DNA of 14,810 nt from Thermoplasmata archaeon (GTDB lineage Archaea; Thermoplasmatota; Thermoplasmata; Thermoplasmatales; Aciduliprofundaceae). Below are positions 1 to 8,605 of the stretch, piece by piece. The translations under genes were made by a program, and so were the position numbers. Within the stretch, counting starts at the first letter, position 1; the number at the start of each line of letters is the position of its first letter. Below the pieces are notes generated by a model that had not been told where the DNA came from, searched no databases, and was given only the letters and a program-made list of their open reading frames with translations. The DNA is taken from contig JAGGTO010000091.1 of assembly GCA_021163705.1 (NCBI GenBank), positions 1-14,810 on the forward strand. The letters are read 5' to 3'.

Positions 1-65
1 ATGGGAAAAAATTTAATAAAATCAACGCATAAAGAATAGGGATATGTGCATGGGGAATGAGATAA

Positions 66-77
66 ACTTTAAATATT
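66..77 (+). promoter_or_regulatory. TATA box of the tRNA-Lys / RNA polymerase operon
   Basis: The AT-rich core TTTAAATA at 68-75 is centred about 33 nt before the first base of tRNA-Lys (105), the usual archaeal spacing with a short leader. A start near 95-100 would give a leader of a few bases. No other promoter candidate separates it from rpoH, so it may drive the whole polymerase operon. Confidence 0.6.
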
Positions 78-104
78 GGTTGCCTATGTAGGCCACGCCC
101 ATAT

Positions 105-178
105 GGGCCTGTAGCTCAGCTTGGTAGAGCACCTGGCTTTTAACCAGGTGGTCCGGGGTTCGATTCCCCGCAGGCCCG
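105..178 (+). tRNA. tRNA-Lys (anticodon UUU)
   Basis: A complete cloverleaf can be drawn by eye. The acceptor stem GGGCCTG (105-111) pairs with CAGGCCC (171-177), followed by discriminator G178. The D-arm starts TAGCTCAG. The anticodon stem CCTGG/CCAGG (132-136/144-148) encloses loop CTTTTAA with anticodon TTT at 139-141. The T-arm is CGGGG-TTCGATT-CCCCG. No intron is present and CCA is not encoded. The stems are almost entirely Watson-Crick and GC-rich, as expected in a thermophile. The gene lies 22 nt upstream of rpoH on the same strand with no T-run after it, so it is probably the first gene of the polymerase transcript, released by RNase P and RNase Z. Confidence 0.97.
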
Positions 179-186
179 TAAAAAAT

Positions 187-194
187 GAGGTGAT
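187..194 (+). promoter_or_regulatory. Shine-Dalgarno site of rpoH
   Basis: GAGGTGAT lies 6 nt before the rpoH ATG and matches the archaeal 16S tail well. It fits between the tRNA 3' end and rpoH, so the mRNA 5' end made by tRNA 3' processing would keep an intact binding site. Confidence 0.75.
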
Positions 195-200
195 GAGAAA

Positions 201-455
201 ATGGGAGAGTTTAATGTGCTCGAGCACGAGCTGGTTCCAGAACATTACTTGGTATCAAAGGAAGAGGAGGAGGAAATTTTGAAAAGGTTAGGGGTTAAGA
301 AGGAGCAGTTGCCAAAGATAAAGAAGAGCGATGCGGTATTGAGGGTTCTTGAGAGAAAATATGGGCATATACCCATAGGGAGCCTGATAAAAATTGTGAG
401 GAAAAGCCCAACGGCTGGAAAAATTGTTGTGTATAGAGTAGTTGTGAGAGACTGA
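201..455 (+). CDS. rpoH: DNA-directed RNA polymerase subunit H (Rpo5)
   Basis: This 84-residue protein is the archaeal counterpart of the C-terminal domain of eukaryotic Rpb5. The subunit forms part of the lower jaw of RNA polymerase, which contacts downstream DNA. Family features are the opening EHELVPEHY, the central LPKIKKSDAVLR segment (residues about 37-48) and the closing IGSLIKIVRKSPTAGK / VVYRVV stretch (about 59-82). Length is typical for archaea. The ATG has a strong GAGGTGAT site 6 nt upstream. It is the first protein gene of the polymerase operon, followed after 11 nt by rpoB, the order seen in many archaea. Nothing abnormal was noticed. Confidence 0.97.
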   Translation: MGEFNVLEHELVPEHYLVSKEEEEEILKRLGVKKEQLPKIKKSDAVLRVLERKYGHIPIGSLIKIVRKSPTAGKIVVYRVVVRD

Positions 456-466
456 AGGGTGAGTTT

Positions 467-3400
467 ATGGAGACAATTGTAGATGTTTTGTTTAAGAAAA
501 GCGTTGTGAATCATCATATTGCCTCGTACAATGATTTGATTCCCACACCTGACAATCCAAACAGTGTGATGCAGGAGATAGTTGATACCACAAAGATCAC
601 GGATGAAGATCCCCCTGGAATTATGACCCTGGATAGAACCAAGACGGGGGGTAAGGTGATAAAGATAAAATTTGGCAGGATCGGAGAGGAGGGTGAAGTA
701 GGAGAGCCAACCATAAAAATAGGTAAGCCTGAGGTGAAAGAGGCCACTGGAGCCACTGTTCAGATAACTCCTATGGAAGCGAGACTCAGAGATATGAGCT
801 ATCTGGCCCCTCTATATCTCACATTGACCGTGATGGAATGCGAGGATGGAAGTTGCGTTGAGAGAGAGCCTGAAACGGTAAAAATTGGAGATTTTCCTGT
901 GATGGTCAAATCCAAGATATGCACACTTCATGAGGACAACATAGATGATTATCTCGACTCCATTTCCAAGGATAAGGAAATTTTAAACTGGCCTTACAGG
1001 CAAAAGCTCGAGTATGTGGGCGAGGATCCAGATGATCCAGGTGGATACTTCATAATTGGCGGAAGTGAGAGGGTTCTTGTCTCTCTGGAGGATCTGGCAC
1101 CAAATAGGGTTCTTGTGGAGAAAAATGAGAGATACAATGCTGTTGTGGAGACTGCCAAGGTATTCTCTCAGCGGAGGGGATACAGAGCGCTTACAATGAT
1201 GGAGAAAAAGAGCGATGGCATAATTGTTGTTTCAGTTCCCGCAGTGGCGGGAACCATACCTCTTGTAATTCTTATGAAGGCCCTTGGATTGGAGAGAGAT
1301 GAGGATATTTACAGGGCCATAGTGAGCCATGAGAAGATGAGTGTGATCACTCTGGCAAACATAGAAGAGGTTGAAAATCCCAAACTTTATCCTCCCAATG
1401 GAATTCGCACCCAGAAGGATGCCATAGAATACCTTGAGAAGAGATTTGCCGCAGGACAGGCCAAGGAATATAGAGAAAAGAAGATTTCTCAAATCCTGGA
1501 TTCCTCGCTCTTGCCCCATCTTGGCACTGAGAAGAAGGATAGAATCAAGAAAGCCTACTATCTTGGGAGAATGGCAAGAAGAGTATTAGAGCTTCATCTC
1601 GGTCTGCGAAAGGAGGATGATAAGGATCATCTTGCCAATAAGAGACTTAAGCTATCGGGAGATCTTCTGGAGGAGCTTTTCAGAACAGCCTTTGAAGCTC
1701 TGATGAAGGATCTCAAATACCAGCTTGAAAGGACCTACAGCAGGAAGAGGGGCATAAGAATAAGGGCAGCCATAAGGCAGGATGTTCTAACGCAGAAGAT
1801 CATGCATGCCATGAGCACAGGAAACTGGGTTGGTGGAAGAACAGGCGTTTCGCAGCTTCTTGATAGAACATCGCACATGAGCACCCTGAGTCATCTGAGG
1901 AGGATAATATCTCCGCTCACACGCTCTCAGCCCCACTTTGAGGCAAGAGATTTGCATCCCACACAGTGGGGTAGATTATGTCCCAATGAGACTCCCGAGG
2001 GTCAGAATTGCGGTCTTGTTAAGAATGCTGCTCTAATTATAGATGTATCTGAGGGTTATCCAGAGGAAGAGGTAATGAAGATACTCAAAGAGCTTGGAGT
2101 AAAGGAGATGAAATATGAAACCGGGGACTTATCAAGGGTATATTTAAATGGAGATCTTGTGGGTTACCATGAGGATGGTCTTGAGCTCACCAGGGAGCTA
2201 AGGAGAAGGAGAAGAAGTGGTTTGCTATCACATCAAATAAATGTGAGGTATGATGATATTACCAACGAGGTAACCATAAACTGTGATAAGGGCAGGATAA
2301 GGAGACCTCTTCTTGTGGTAGAAAATGGAAAGATCAAGTATACTGCTAAGCATAGAGAACTTTTGAAGAGGGGAAAGATAGATATTGATGATCTTATAAA
2401 GGAGGGAATTATTGAGTGGATCGATGCTGAGGAGGAGGAGAATGCCTATATTGCAGTTTATGCCTACGATGTTCCTGAAAGATGTCCAGGTTGCAACATA
2501 CCTCTGGGAAGGGGGGATGTTATCTGGGTTAACCCTGGAGAAGATGGAAATGTAAGGCTCAAATGCGAACACTGTGGTGCAGAATTTGAGGTGGAGAGCA
2601 AATTAACCAAGGAGCATACCCATCTTGAGATAGATCCCCTGCTGATTCTGGGAGCAGTTGCAGGTTGCATACCATATCCCCATCACAATTCATCGCCTCG
2701 TATTACCATGGGTGCGGCCATGATGAAGCAATCTTTAGGTTTGCCAGCTGCAAATTATCGTCGCAGACCTGATACAAGAGGTCATCTACTGCATTATCCC
2801 CAGGCTCCAATAGTGAAAACAAAGGCCATGGACTTTGTTAATTTCATGAAGAGGCCTGCTGGACAGAATGCGGTCGTTGCTATTCTCTCATACCATGGGT
2901 ACAACATGCAGGATGCCATAGTGATGAACAAGGCATCCGTGGAAAGAGGATTTGGCAGGAGCACATTCTTCAGAACTTACAAATCTGAGGAGCGTCGTTA
3001 TCCAGGCGGGCAGGAGGACAGGTTTGAAATTCCAAGCCCGGATGTGCGGGGAGCCATGACGGAAGATAGGTATAAATTGCTGGATGAGGACGGTTTAATA
3101 TCCCCTGAGATGTATGTTAAAGGTGGAGATGTTCTCATAGGTAAGACATCACCTCCAAGATTCCTGGAGGAGGAGACCGAACTTCTTGGTCCCCAAAAGA
3201 GGAGAGAGAGCAGTGTTACAATGAGGCCTGAAGAGGAGGGATGGGTTGATTCTGTGCTTCTCACCGTGAGTGAGAATAACTCAAGATTGGTGAAGGTGAA
3301 AGTTAGAGATCAGCGTATACCTGAATTAGGGGATAAATTTGCCTCACGCCATGGTCAGAAGGGTGTTGTTGGAGCTATTGTTCCTCAGGAGGATATGCCC

Positions 3401-4072
3401 TTCACAGAGGATGGAATAATTCCGGATTTGATAATAAATCCTCATGCAATCCCATCAAGAATGACTGTGGGGCATATTCTCGAGATGATAGGAGGCAAGG
3501 TTGGTGCTTTAGAAGGTAGATTTGTGGATGGTACAATATTCAAAGGAGAACCTGAAAAGGCCCTTAGGGAAGCTCTTGTGAGGAATGGATTTAAATACAA
3601 CGGAAAAGAGGTAATGTATGATGGAATAACTGGAAGAAAAATTGAGGCAGATATTTTCATTGGTGTGATTTATTATCAAAAACTGCATCATATGGTGGCA
3701 GGCAAATTCCATGTAAGGTCCCGTGGTCCTGTGCAGATTTTAACAAGGCAGCCCACTGAAGGACGCTCGAGGCTCGGAGGATTGAGATTTGGAGAAATGG
3801 AGAGGGATACACTTATAGGGCATGGAGCTGCCATGGTAATTAAGGATCGCCTTCTGGACAACTCAGATGGCACCATCCTGTATGTGTGTGGAAATCCTGA
3901 ATGCGGGCATATAGCAATATTTGATAGAAAGAGAGGTATACTGAGATGTCCTGTGTGTGGTAACACCACAAACATCTATCCAATTGAAACAAGCTATGCC
4001 TTCAAGCTTATGCGTGATGAACTTGCCTCGCTTGGTGTTATCATGCGTCTTAGGGTAGGTGAGATGAGATGA
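467..4072 (+). CDS. rpoB: DNA-directed RNA polymerase subunit B (Rpo2), unsplit
   Basis: This is the second-largest catalytic subunit, homologous to bacterial beta and eukaryotic Rpb2. It is one continuous 1201-residue chain, not the split B''/B' of many methanogens. Visible conserved blocks include GGSERVLV near residue 200, the CPNETPEGQNCGLVKN segment near 505-520, HNSSPR near 740, GYNMQDAIVMNKAS near 810, GDKFASRHGQKG at 955-966 (active-site region) and GGLRFGEMERD near 1103. The C-terminal clamp zinc site is C1141, C1146, C1161, C1164. An additional CPGC...CEHC ribbon (C673, C676, C700, C703) sits before THLEIDP and is not part of the usual archaeal B sequence I know. The start has a GGGTGAG site at 457-463. 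The stop overlaps the rpoA1 start as ATGA. Confidence 0.97.
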   Translation: METIVDVLFKKSVVNHHIASYNDLIPTPDNPNSVMQEIVDTTKITDEDPPGIMTLDRTKTGGKVIKIKFGRIGEEGEVGEPTIKIGKPEVKEATGATVQITPMEARLRDMSYLAPLYLTLTVMECEDGSCVEREPETVKIGDFPVMVKSKICTLHEDNIDDYLDSISKDKEILNWPYRQKLEYVGEDPDDPGGYFIIGGSERVLVSLEDLAPNRVLVEKNERYNAVVETAKVFSQRRGYRALTMMEKKSDGIIVVSVPAVAGTIPLVILMKALGLERDEDIYRAIVSHEKMSVITLANIEEVENPKLYPPNGIRTQKDAIEYLEKRFAAGQAKEYREKKISQILDSSLLPHLGTEKKDRIKKAYYLGRMARRVLELHLGLRKEDDKDHLANKRLKLSGDLLEELFRTAFEALMKDLKYQLERTYSRKRGIRIRAAIRQDVLTQKIMHAMSTGNWVGGRTGVSQLLDRTSHMSTLSHLRRIISPLTRSQPHFEARDLHPTQWGRLCPNETPEGQNCGLVKNAALIIDVSEGYPEEEVMKILKELGVKEMKYETGDLSRVYLNGDLVGYHEDGLELTRELRRRRRSGLLSHQINVRYDDITNEVTINCDKGRIRRPLLVVENGKIKYTAKHRELLKRGKIDIDDLIKEGIIEWIDAEEEENAYIAVYAYDVPERCPGCNIPLGRGDVIWVNPGEDGNVRLKCEHCGAEFEVESKLTKEHTHLEIDPLLILGAVAGCIPYPHHNSSPRITMGAAMMKQSLGLPAANYRRRPDTRGHLLHYPQAPIVKTKAMDFVNFMKRPAGQNAVVAILSYHGYNMQDAIVMNKASVERGFGRSTFFRTYKSEERRYPGGQEDRFEIPSPDVRGAMTEDRYKLLDEDGLISPEMYVKGGDVLIGKTSPPRFLEEETELLGPQKRRESSVTMRPEEEGWVDSVLLTVSENNSRLVKVKVRDQRIPELGDKFASRHGQKGVVGAIVPQEDMPFTEDGIIPDLIINPHAIPSRMTVGHILEMIGGKVGALEGRFVDGTIFKGEPEKALREALVRNGFKYNGKEVMYDGITGRKIEADIFIGVIYYQKLHHMVAGKFHVRSRGPVQILTRQPTEGRSRLGGLRFGEMERDTLIGHGAAMVIKDRLLDNSDGTILYVCGNPECGHIAIFDRKRGILRCPVCGNTTNIYPIETSYAFKLMRDELASLGVIMRLRVGEMR

Positions 4073-6753
4073 TGAGACGGGCTTTTGGTTTGACAAAGAG
4101 GATAAACTCCATTCAGTTTGCTTTACTATCTCCAGATGAAATTCGCCGCATGAGTACTGTGAAGGTTATCACGGCAGATACCTATGATGATGATGGTTTT
4201 CCCATAGAAAAGGGTCTTATGGACCTTCATATGGGTGTTATAGAGCCTGGATTGAGATGCAAGACATGCGGTGGTAAGGTGGATGAATGCCCGGGTCACT
4301 TTGGGCACATTGAGCTTGCCATGCCCGTGATCCATGTGGGATTTGTGAAGAACATAAAGAACTATCTGGATGCCACATGCAGAGAATGTGGCAGAATAAA
4401 GCTAAAGGATGATGAGATAGAGATTTACAAGCAAAAGTTAGAAGAGGCTAAAAAGATGGGGGCATCGCCAATTCAACTCCTGCTGATAAACAAGAAGATA
4501 ATAGATGAGGCGGCATCCCGTCCCATATGTCCCCATTGCGGTGCTGAGCAGAAGAAGATAACACTGGATAAGCCCACAACATTTAGAGAGGAGGGTAGAA
4601 AACTCACTCCCAAGGAGATAAGAGAGAGACTGGAGAAGATACCTGATGAAGATCTTCCACTTTTGGGTATAAATCCAGAAACCGCAAGACCCGAGTGGAT
4701 GGTTCTCACGGTTCTTCCTGTTCCCCCTGTGAATGTTCGTCCCACAATAACACTTGAAACTGGAGAGAGGAGCGAGGACGATCTGACACATAAGCTTGTG
4801 GATATAATAAGGATCAATCAGCGTTTGAGGGAAAACAGGGATAGTGGAGCACCTCAGCTTATAATTGAGGATCTCTGGGAGCTTTTGCAGTATCATGTGA
4901 CCACCTATTTTGATAACCAGACCTCAGGTATTCCCCCTGCACGCCACAGAAGTGGGAGACCTCTCAAGACTCTGGTTCAGCGTCTGAAGGGCAAGGAGGG
5001 TAGATTCCGTTCAAATCTGTCTGGAAAAAGGGTTAATTTCTCATCACGAACTGTCATATCTCCGGAGCCATTTCTGTCAATAAACGAGGTGGGTGTTCCG
5101 GAAGCTGCGGCAAGAGAGTTAACTGTTCCCATAGCGGTGACGGAACATAACATTGAGAAGATGAGGGAGCTCGTGAGAAGAGGTCCAAATCCAAAGGGAG
5201 ATAAATACATCCCAGGCGCCAATTATGTGATAAGATCAGATGGGAGAAGGATAAAGATAACGGAGCGCAATGCGGAGGATGTGGCCAAAAAGCTCGAGGT
5301 TGGATGGATAGTTGAGAGACATCTGGTAAATGGAGACATCGTTCTATTTAACCGTCAGCCATCGCTTCACAGGATGAGCATGATGGGGCATCTTGTGAGA
5401 GTCTTGCCTGAAAGGACATTCAGGTTCAATCTTGCCGTATGTCCGCCATATAATGCGGATTTTGATGGAGATGAGATGAATCTCCATGTGCTTCAGAGTG
5501 AGGAGGCCAGAGCGGAGGCAAAGATTTTAATGCTTGTTCAGGAACACATCTTATCTCCAAGATTTGGAGGCCCAATAATAGGTGGATTGCATGACCACAT
5601 AACCGCCATGTTTCTCCTGACCCATAAGAATCCTAAATTTACCAGGGAGGAGGCTTTGCATATTCTCTCCTACCTTGATTATGATAAGCTTCCTGAGCCC
5701 CACTATGAGAATGGAAAGGAGTTTTACTATGGCAAGGATCTCTTCTCCCTGATTTTACCCAAGGGGTTGAATCTGGAGTTCAAGTCAAAGATTTGTGATC
5801 CAGCTGTTTGCAATCATAAGTGCATGTATGAGAAATGTCCGATAGATGCCTATGTTGTGATTCGTGATGGAAAGCTCATAGCGGGCACGATAGACGAGAA
5901 TGCCATAGGCTCAATGAAGGGAAAGCTTCTTGATCGCATAGCCAAGATGGGAAGTGATGCCGCTAGAAAATTCATAGATGATTTGACCAGGCTTGCAATA
6001 GGCGTTATATCTTATCGTGGTTTCACCGCAGGTATAGATGATGAAGATATACCTGAGGAGGCTCTGAGACAAATTCACGAAGTTATAAAAGAATCCGTTA
6101 AAAAGGCTGATGAGCTCATCGAGCTTTACAAGGAGGGGATGCTTCAGCCTGCCCCGGGAAGAAGCATAGAGGAGACTTTGGAGATGGAGATCATGCGGGT
6201 CCTGGCCCATGCAAGAGATGAGGCAGGTAAGATAGCCAGCAGATATCTCGGACTGGAGAATTCATCGGTTATAATGGCAAGGAGTGGAGCTCGTGCTTCA
6301 ATGCTCAATCTTTCACAGATGGCGGGAAGTATAGGTCAGCAGTCTGTGAGAGGGCAGAGATTGCATCGTGGCTATCAGGATCGCACACTCCCACATTTCA
6401 AGAGAGGAGATCTTGGAGCAAAAGCAAGAGGGTTTGTGGAGTCCTCATATAAGAGGGGGTTAACACCCACAGAGTATTTCTTCCACTCTATGGGCGGAAG
6501 AGAAGGACTGGTGGATACGGCTGTGAGAACTTCAAGAAGTGGATATATGCAGAGGAGATTAATAAATGCCCTGGAAGATTTGAAGGTTGATGAAGACAGG
6601 AAGGTTATAGACACCGCAGGCAATGTTGTGCAGTTCCTGTATGGCGAGGATGGTGTGGATCCAACACGCTCCAGCGGTGGAGAAAACATAGATATGGATG
6701 AGATATTGACAGAGGTATTTGGAGAGAAATATCTTGAAAGGAGGAGGGGATAA
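4069..6753 (+). CDS. rpoA1: DNA-directed RNA polymerase subunit A' (Rpo1N)
   Basis: This is the N-terminal part of the largest subunit, homologous to bacterial beta' and Rpb1, carrying the catalytic centre. Of 894 residues, the clamp zinc site is C64, C67, C74, H77. A second site uses C104, C107 and C154, C157. The magnesium-binding NADFDGD motif has its three aspartates at 464, 466 and 468. A four-cysteine stretch C576, C581, C585, C590 precedes DAYVVIRDGKL. The bridge-helix region (SGARASMLNLSQMAGSIGQQ) lies near 741-760, and the chain ends normally after YGEDGVDPTRSS. The ATG overlaps the rpoB stop by 4 bp, with GGTGA at 4058-4062. A second ATG at 4072 is an equally possible start. Translational coupling with rpoB is likely. 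Confidence 0.97.
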   Translation: MMRRAFGLTKRINSIQFALLSPDEIRRMSTVKVITADTYDDDGFPIEKGLMDLHMGVIEPGLRCKTCGGKVDECPGHFGHIELAMPVIHVGFVKNIKNYLDATCRECGRIKLKDDEIEIYKQKLEEAKKMGASPIQLLLINKKIIDEAASRPICPHCGAEQKKITLDKPTTFREEGRKLTPKEIRERLEKIPDEDLPLLGINPETARPEWMVLTVLPVPPVNVRPTITLETGERSEDDLTHKLVDIIRINQRLRENRDSGAPQLIIEDLWELLQYHVTTYFDNQTSGIPPARHRSGRPLKTLVQRLKGKEGRFRSNLSGKRVNFSSRTVISPEPFLSINEVGVPEAAARELTVPIAVTEHNIEKMRELVRRGPNPKGDKYIPGANYVIRSDGRRIKITERNAEDVAKKLEVGWIVERHLVNGDIVLFNRQPSLHRMSMMGHLVRVLPERTFRFNLAVCPPYNADFDGDEMNLHVLQSEEARAEAKILMLVQEHILSPRFGGPIIGGLHDHITAMFLLTHKNPKFTREEALHILSYLDYDKLPEPHYENGKEFYYGKDLFSLILPKGLNLEFKSKICDPAVCNHKCMYEKCPIDAYVVIRDGKLIAGTIDENAIGSMKGKLLDRIAKMGSDAARKFIDDLTRLAIGVISYRGFTAGIDDEDIPEEALRQIHEVIKESVKKADELIELYKEGMLQPAPGRSIEETLEMEIMRVLAHARDEAGKIASRYLGLENSSVIMARSGARASMLNLSQMAGSIGQQSVRGQRLHRGYQDRTLPHFKRGDLGAKARGFVESSYKRGLTPTEYFFHSMGGREGLVDTAVRTSRSGYMQRRLINALEDLKVDEDRKVIDTAGNVVQFLYGEDGVDPTRSSGGENIDMDEILTEVFGEKYLERRRG
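6738..6747 (+). promoter_or_regulatory. Strong Shine-Dalgarno site of rpoA2
   Basis: The purine-rich AAGGAGGAGG lies about 8 nt before the rpoA2 ATG, inside the last codons of rpoA1. It supports 6756 as a real start, and therefore supports the long N-terminal extension of RpoA''. Confidence 0.7.
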
Positions 6754-6755
6754 AT

Positions 6756-8309
6756 ATGGCTGAACTATCAATAATCTGGAAGGACAAGATTGAAAATGTG
6801 GATCGCCTTAGAATGAATGCACCCGTTTATTACGCTGTGGATTTTGAAATAAAGAGGGAGCTTGAATTGCCTTTATATGGGTACATCACCCTTAAGGGCT
6901 CTGAAGTGAATTACAGGGTGAAGATAAGTGAGATAAAGGGGTACGAAGCTCAACCGGGAATTATCAAGAAGACCACCAAGAAACTCAAAACATTGCTTAG
7001 GATTGAAGAAGTTCAGGATATAGCAGCCATACCGTTATCTGAATTTAAAAAGGAGGAGGGCACATCGTTGCGCAGAGTCACGAAATTCTCATATGGAGTA
7101 TTGGAAGAGCGGAAGGAGATAAAGATTAAGAAATATCGAGAACTCACCGATGAGGAGAGTGAAGTGGATGAGTATGTTAAGGAGAAATATGGGCTATCAC
7201 TTCCATTTTCCATAATAGAGAAGATTGTCAAGACCAAGAATGAGCTAGGATTGAAAAAGAAGGATTTGGAAAAGATTATAGCAAAGGTTGTGGAAAAGTA
7301 CAGGAAGAGGCTTGTGGATCCCTATGAAGCTGTGGGTATAGTGGCGGCGCAGAGCATTGGAGAGCCTGGTACTCAGATGACCTTGAGGACATTCCACTAT
7401 GCGGGAGTAGCAGAGATGAATGTTACTTTAGGTTTGCCTAGATTGATAGAGATTGTGGATGCGAGAAGTCAGCCCTCGACACCCACCATGAGCATATACC
7501 TTAAGGAAGGGGTAAGAGAGGATGAGGAGAAGGTTAAGGAAGTTGCCAAGAAGATTGAAAGCACAACCATAATAGATGTTGCAGATATAATTACAAGTGT
7601 GGCAGATATGTCCCTCACAATAGTGCCCGATGCAAAGAAGATGGAGGGGCGAGGTGTAAAGATAGAGGATATAGTGGAAGCTTTATCAAAGCTCAAGGCA
7701 TACAAGCTTAATGTTGAGGTTGAAGAGGACAGAATAAAAATAAAATTGCCTGAGGCGTCTTACAAGAAGCTCTATTTACTTGGAGAGAGCATAAAAACTT
7801 TAACCCTCAGGGGCATAAAGGGTATAAGCAGGGCAATAGTTAGGAAGAGTCAGGATGGCAATGAGTGGGTAATTTACACGCAGGGTTCCAATCTTGCAGA
7901 GGTACTAGGAATAGAGGAGGTTGATGGCAAGAGAACAAGAACTAACAATATAATAGAGATAGCCAATGTGCTTGGAATAGAGGCCGCCAGAAATGCAATA
8001 ATTGAGGAGGCAATAAATACCCTGGAACAGCAAGGTTTAAATGTAGATATTCGTCATATAATGCTTGTGGCCGATACCATGACCTACAATGGAACTGTTG
8101 AAGCCATAGGCAGGCATGGAATAGCTGGTGAAAAGGAGAGTGTGCTCGCGAGAGCAGCGTTTGAGATAACATCCAAGCATCTTCTCACTGCAGGTGTACT
8201 TGGAGAGGTGGATCATCTCAGAGGTGTGGCTGAAAACATAATAGTGGGTCAGCCAGTTACACTTGGCACAGGTGCGGTAACCCTCGTATATAGACCAAAA
8301 AAGAGGTGA
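6756..8309 (+). CDS. rpoA2: DNA-directed RNA polymerase subunit A'' (Rpo1C) with an N-terminal extension
   Basis: This is the C-terminal part of the largest subunit, containing the trigger loop and jaw. The conserved core begins at residues 187-214 with VDPYEAVGIVAAQSIGEPG and TQMTLRTFH, followed by GLPRLIEIVDAR, and ends with ENIIVGQPVTLGTGAV. The protein has 517 residues, while most archaeal A'' subunits are about 380-400. The extra length is at the N-terminus: residues about 1-125 precede the helical segment that normally leads into the core. The extension opens with a predicted beta-rich part (about 20-65: VYYAVDFEI, YGYITLKGSEV, YRVKISEI) and continues lysine/glutamate-rich. It lacks intein splice motifs. 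The ATG is 2 nt after the rpoA1 stop with a strong binding site, so the extension is probably translated. Its function is unknown. Confidence 0.95.
   Translation: MAELSIIWKDKIENVDRLRMNAPVYYAVDFEIKRELELPLYGYITLKGSEVNYRVKISEIKGYEAQPGIIKKTTKKLKTLLRIEEVQDIAAIPLSEFKKEEGTSLRRVTKFSYGVLEERKEIKIKKYRELTDEESEVDEYVKEKYGLSLPFSIIEKIVKTKNELGLKKKDLEKIIAKVVEKYRKRLVDPYEAVGIVAAQSIGEPGTQMTLRTFHYAGVAEMNVTLGLPRLIEIVDARSQPSTPTMSIYLKEGVREDEEKVKEVAKKIESTTIIDVADIITSVADMSLTIVPDAKKMEGRGVKIEDIVEALSKLKAYKLNVEVEEDRIKIKLPEASYKKLYLLGESIKTLTLRGIKGISRAIVRKSQDGNEWVIYTQGSNLAEVLGIEEVDGKRTRTNNIIEIANVLGIEAARNAIIEEAINTLEQQGLNVDIRHIMLVADTMTYNGTVEAIGRHGIAGEKESVLARAAFEITSKHLLTAGVLGEVDHLRGVAENIIVGQPVTLGTGAVTLVYRPKKR
8303..8309 (+). promoter_or_regulatory. 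Shine-Dalgarno site of rpl30e
   Basis: GAGGTGA overlaps the rpoA2 stop codon and lies 6 nt before the rpl30e ATG, fixing that start and suggesting translation continuous with rpoA2. Confidence 0.7.
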
Positions 8310-8315
8310 GAATAG

Positions 8316-8603
8316 ATGGAGAAGGATATATTGGCAAAGGAGCTTAAAAAGATATTGAATTCGGGCAAGGTCTATTTTGGAATAAAGCAGGCAAAGAAGG
8401 CAATAAAGAGAGGAGAAGCAAAACTCATAATTTATGCCAAAAATTTCCCGGAGAGAAATGAGATAGAGAAATGGGAGCTTCCAAAGATCGCCTTTGATGG
8501 AGATGGTATGGAGCTTGGAGCCTACTGTGGAAAGCCCTTCAGTGTGGCGGTGGTTACCATAGTGGATGAGGGTGAGAGCAATATACTCAAGATGGTGAAG
8601 TGA
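8316..8603 (+). CDS. rpl30e: Large ribosomal subunit protein L30e
   Basis: This 95-residue protein belongs to the L7Ae/L30e/S12e/Gadd45 family, whose members bind kink-turn RNA; L30e sits in the large ribosomal subunit. Family features are the N-terminal LKKILNSGKVYFGIKQAKKAIKRGEAKLII segment (residues about 10-40), where a Gly-x-x-Gln/Lys turn precedes the RNA-binding helix, then AYCGKPFSVAVVTI near 70-83. Length is normal for archaea. Its position between rpoA2 and nusA is the usual archaeal arrangement. It starts 6 nt after the rpoA2 stop and its own stop lies 2 nt before the preferred nusA ATG. In yeast L30e regulates its own transcript; no clear kink-turn was seen here. Confidence 0.95.
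   Translation: MEKDILAKELKKILNSGKVYFGIKQAKKAIKRGEAKLIIYAKNFPERNEIEKWELPKIAFDGDGMELGAYCGKPFSVAVVTIVDEGESNILKMVK
8594..8598 (+). promoter_or_regulatory. Shine-Dalgarno site deciding the nusA start
   Basis: GGTGA lies 7 nt before the ATG at 8606 but only 1 nt before the alternative GTG at 8600. This spacing favours ATG 8606 as the nusA start. Confidence 0.6.
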
Positions 8604-8605
8604 GG

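Noticed and set aside
1..39. Short open frame starting at base 1 (12 codons)
   Set aside because: It is too short to judge, has no visible ribosome site because of the window edge, and could equally be upstream sequence of a gene to the left.
6756..7145. Intein as the explanation for the long RpoA''
   Set aside because: The extra sequence is at the N-terminus, lacks a leading Cys/Ser splice block and a His-Asn end, and does not interrupt a conserved motif.
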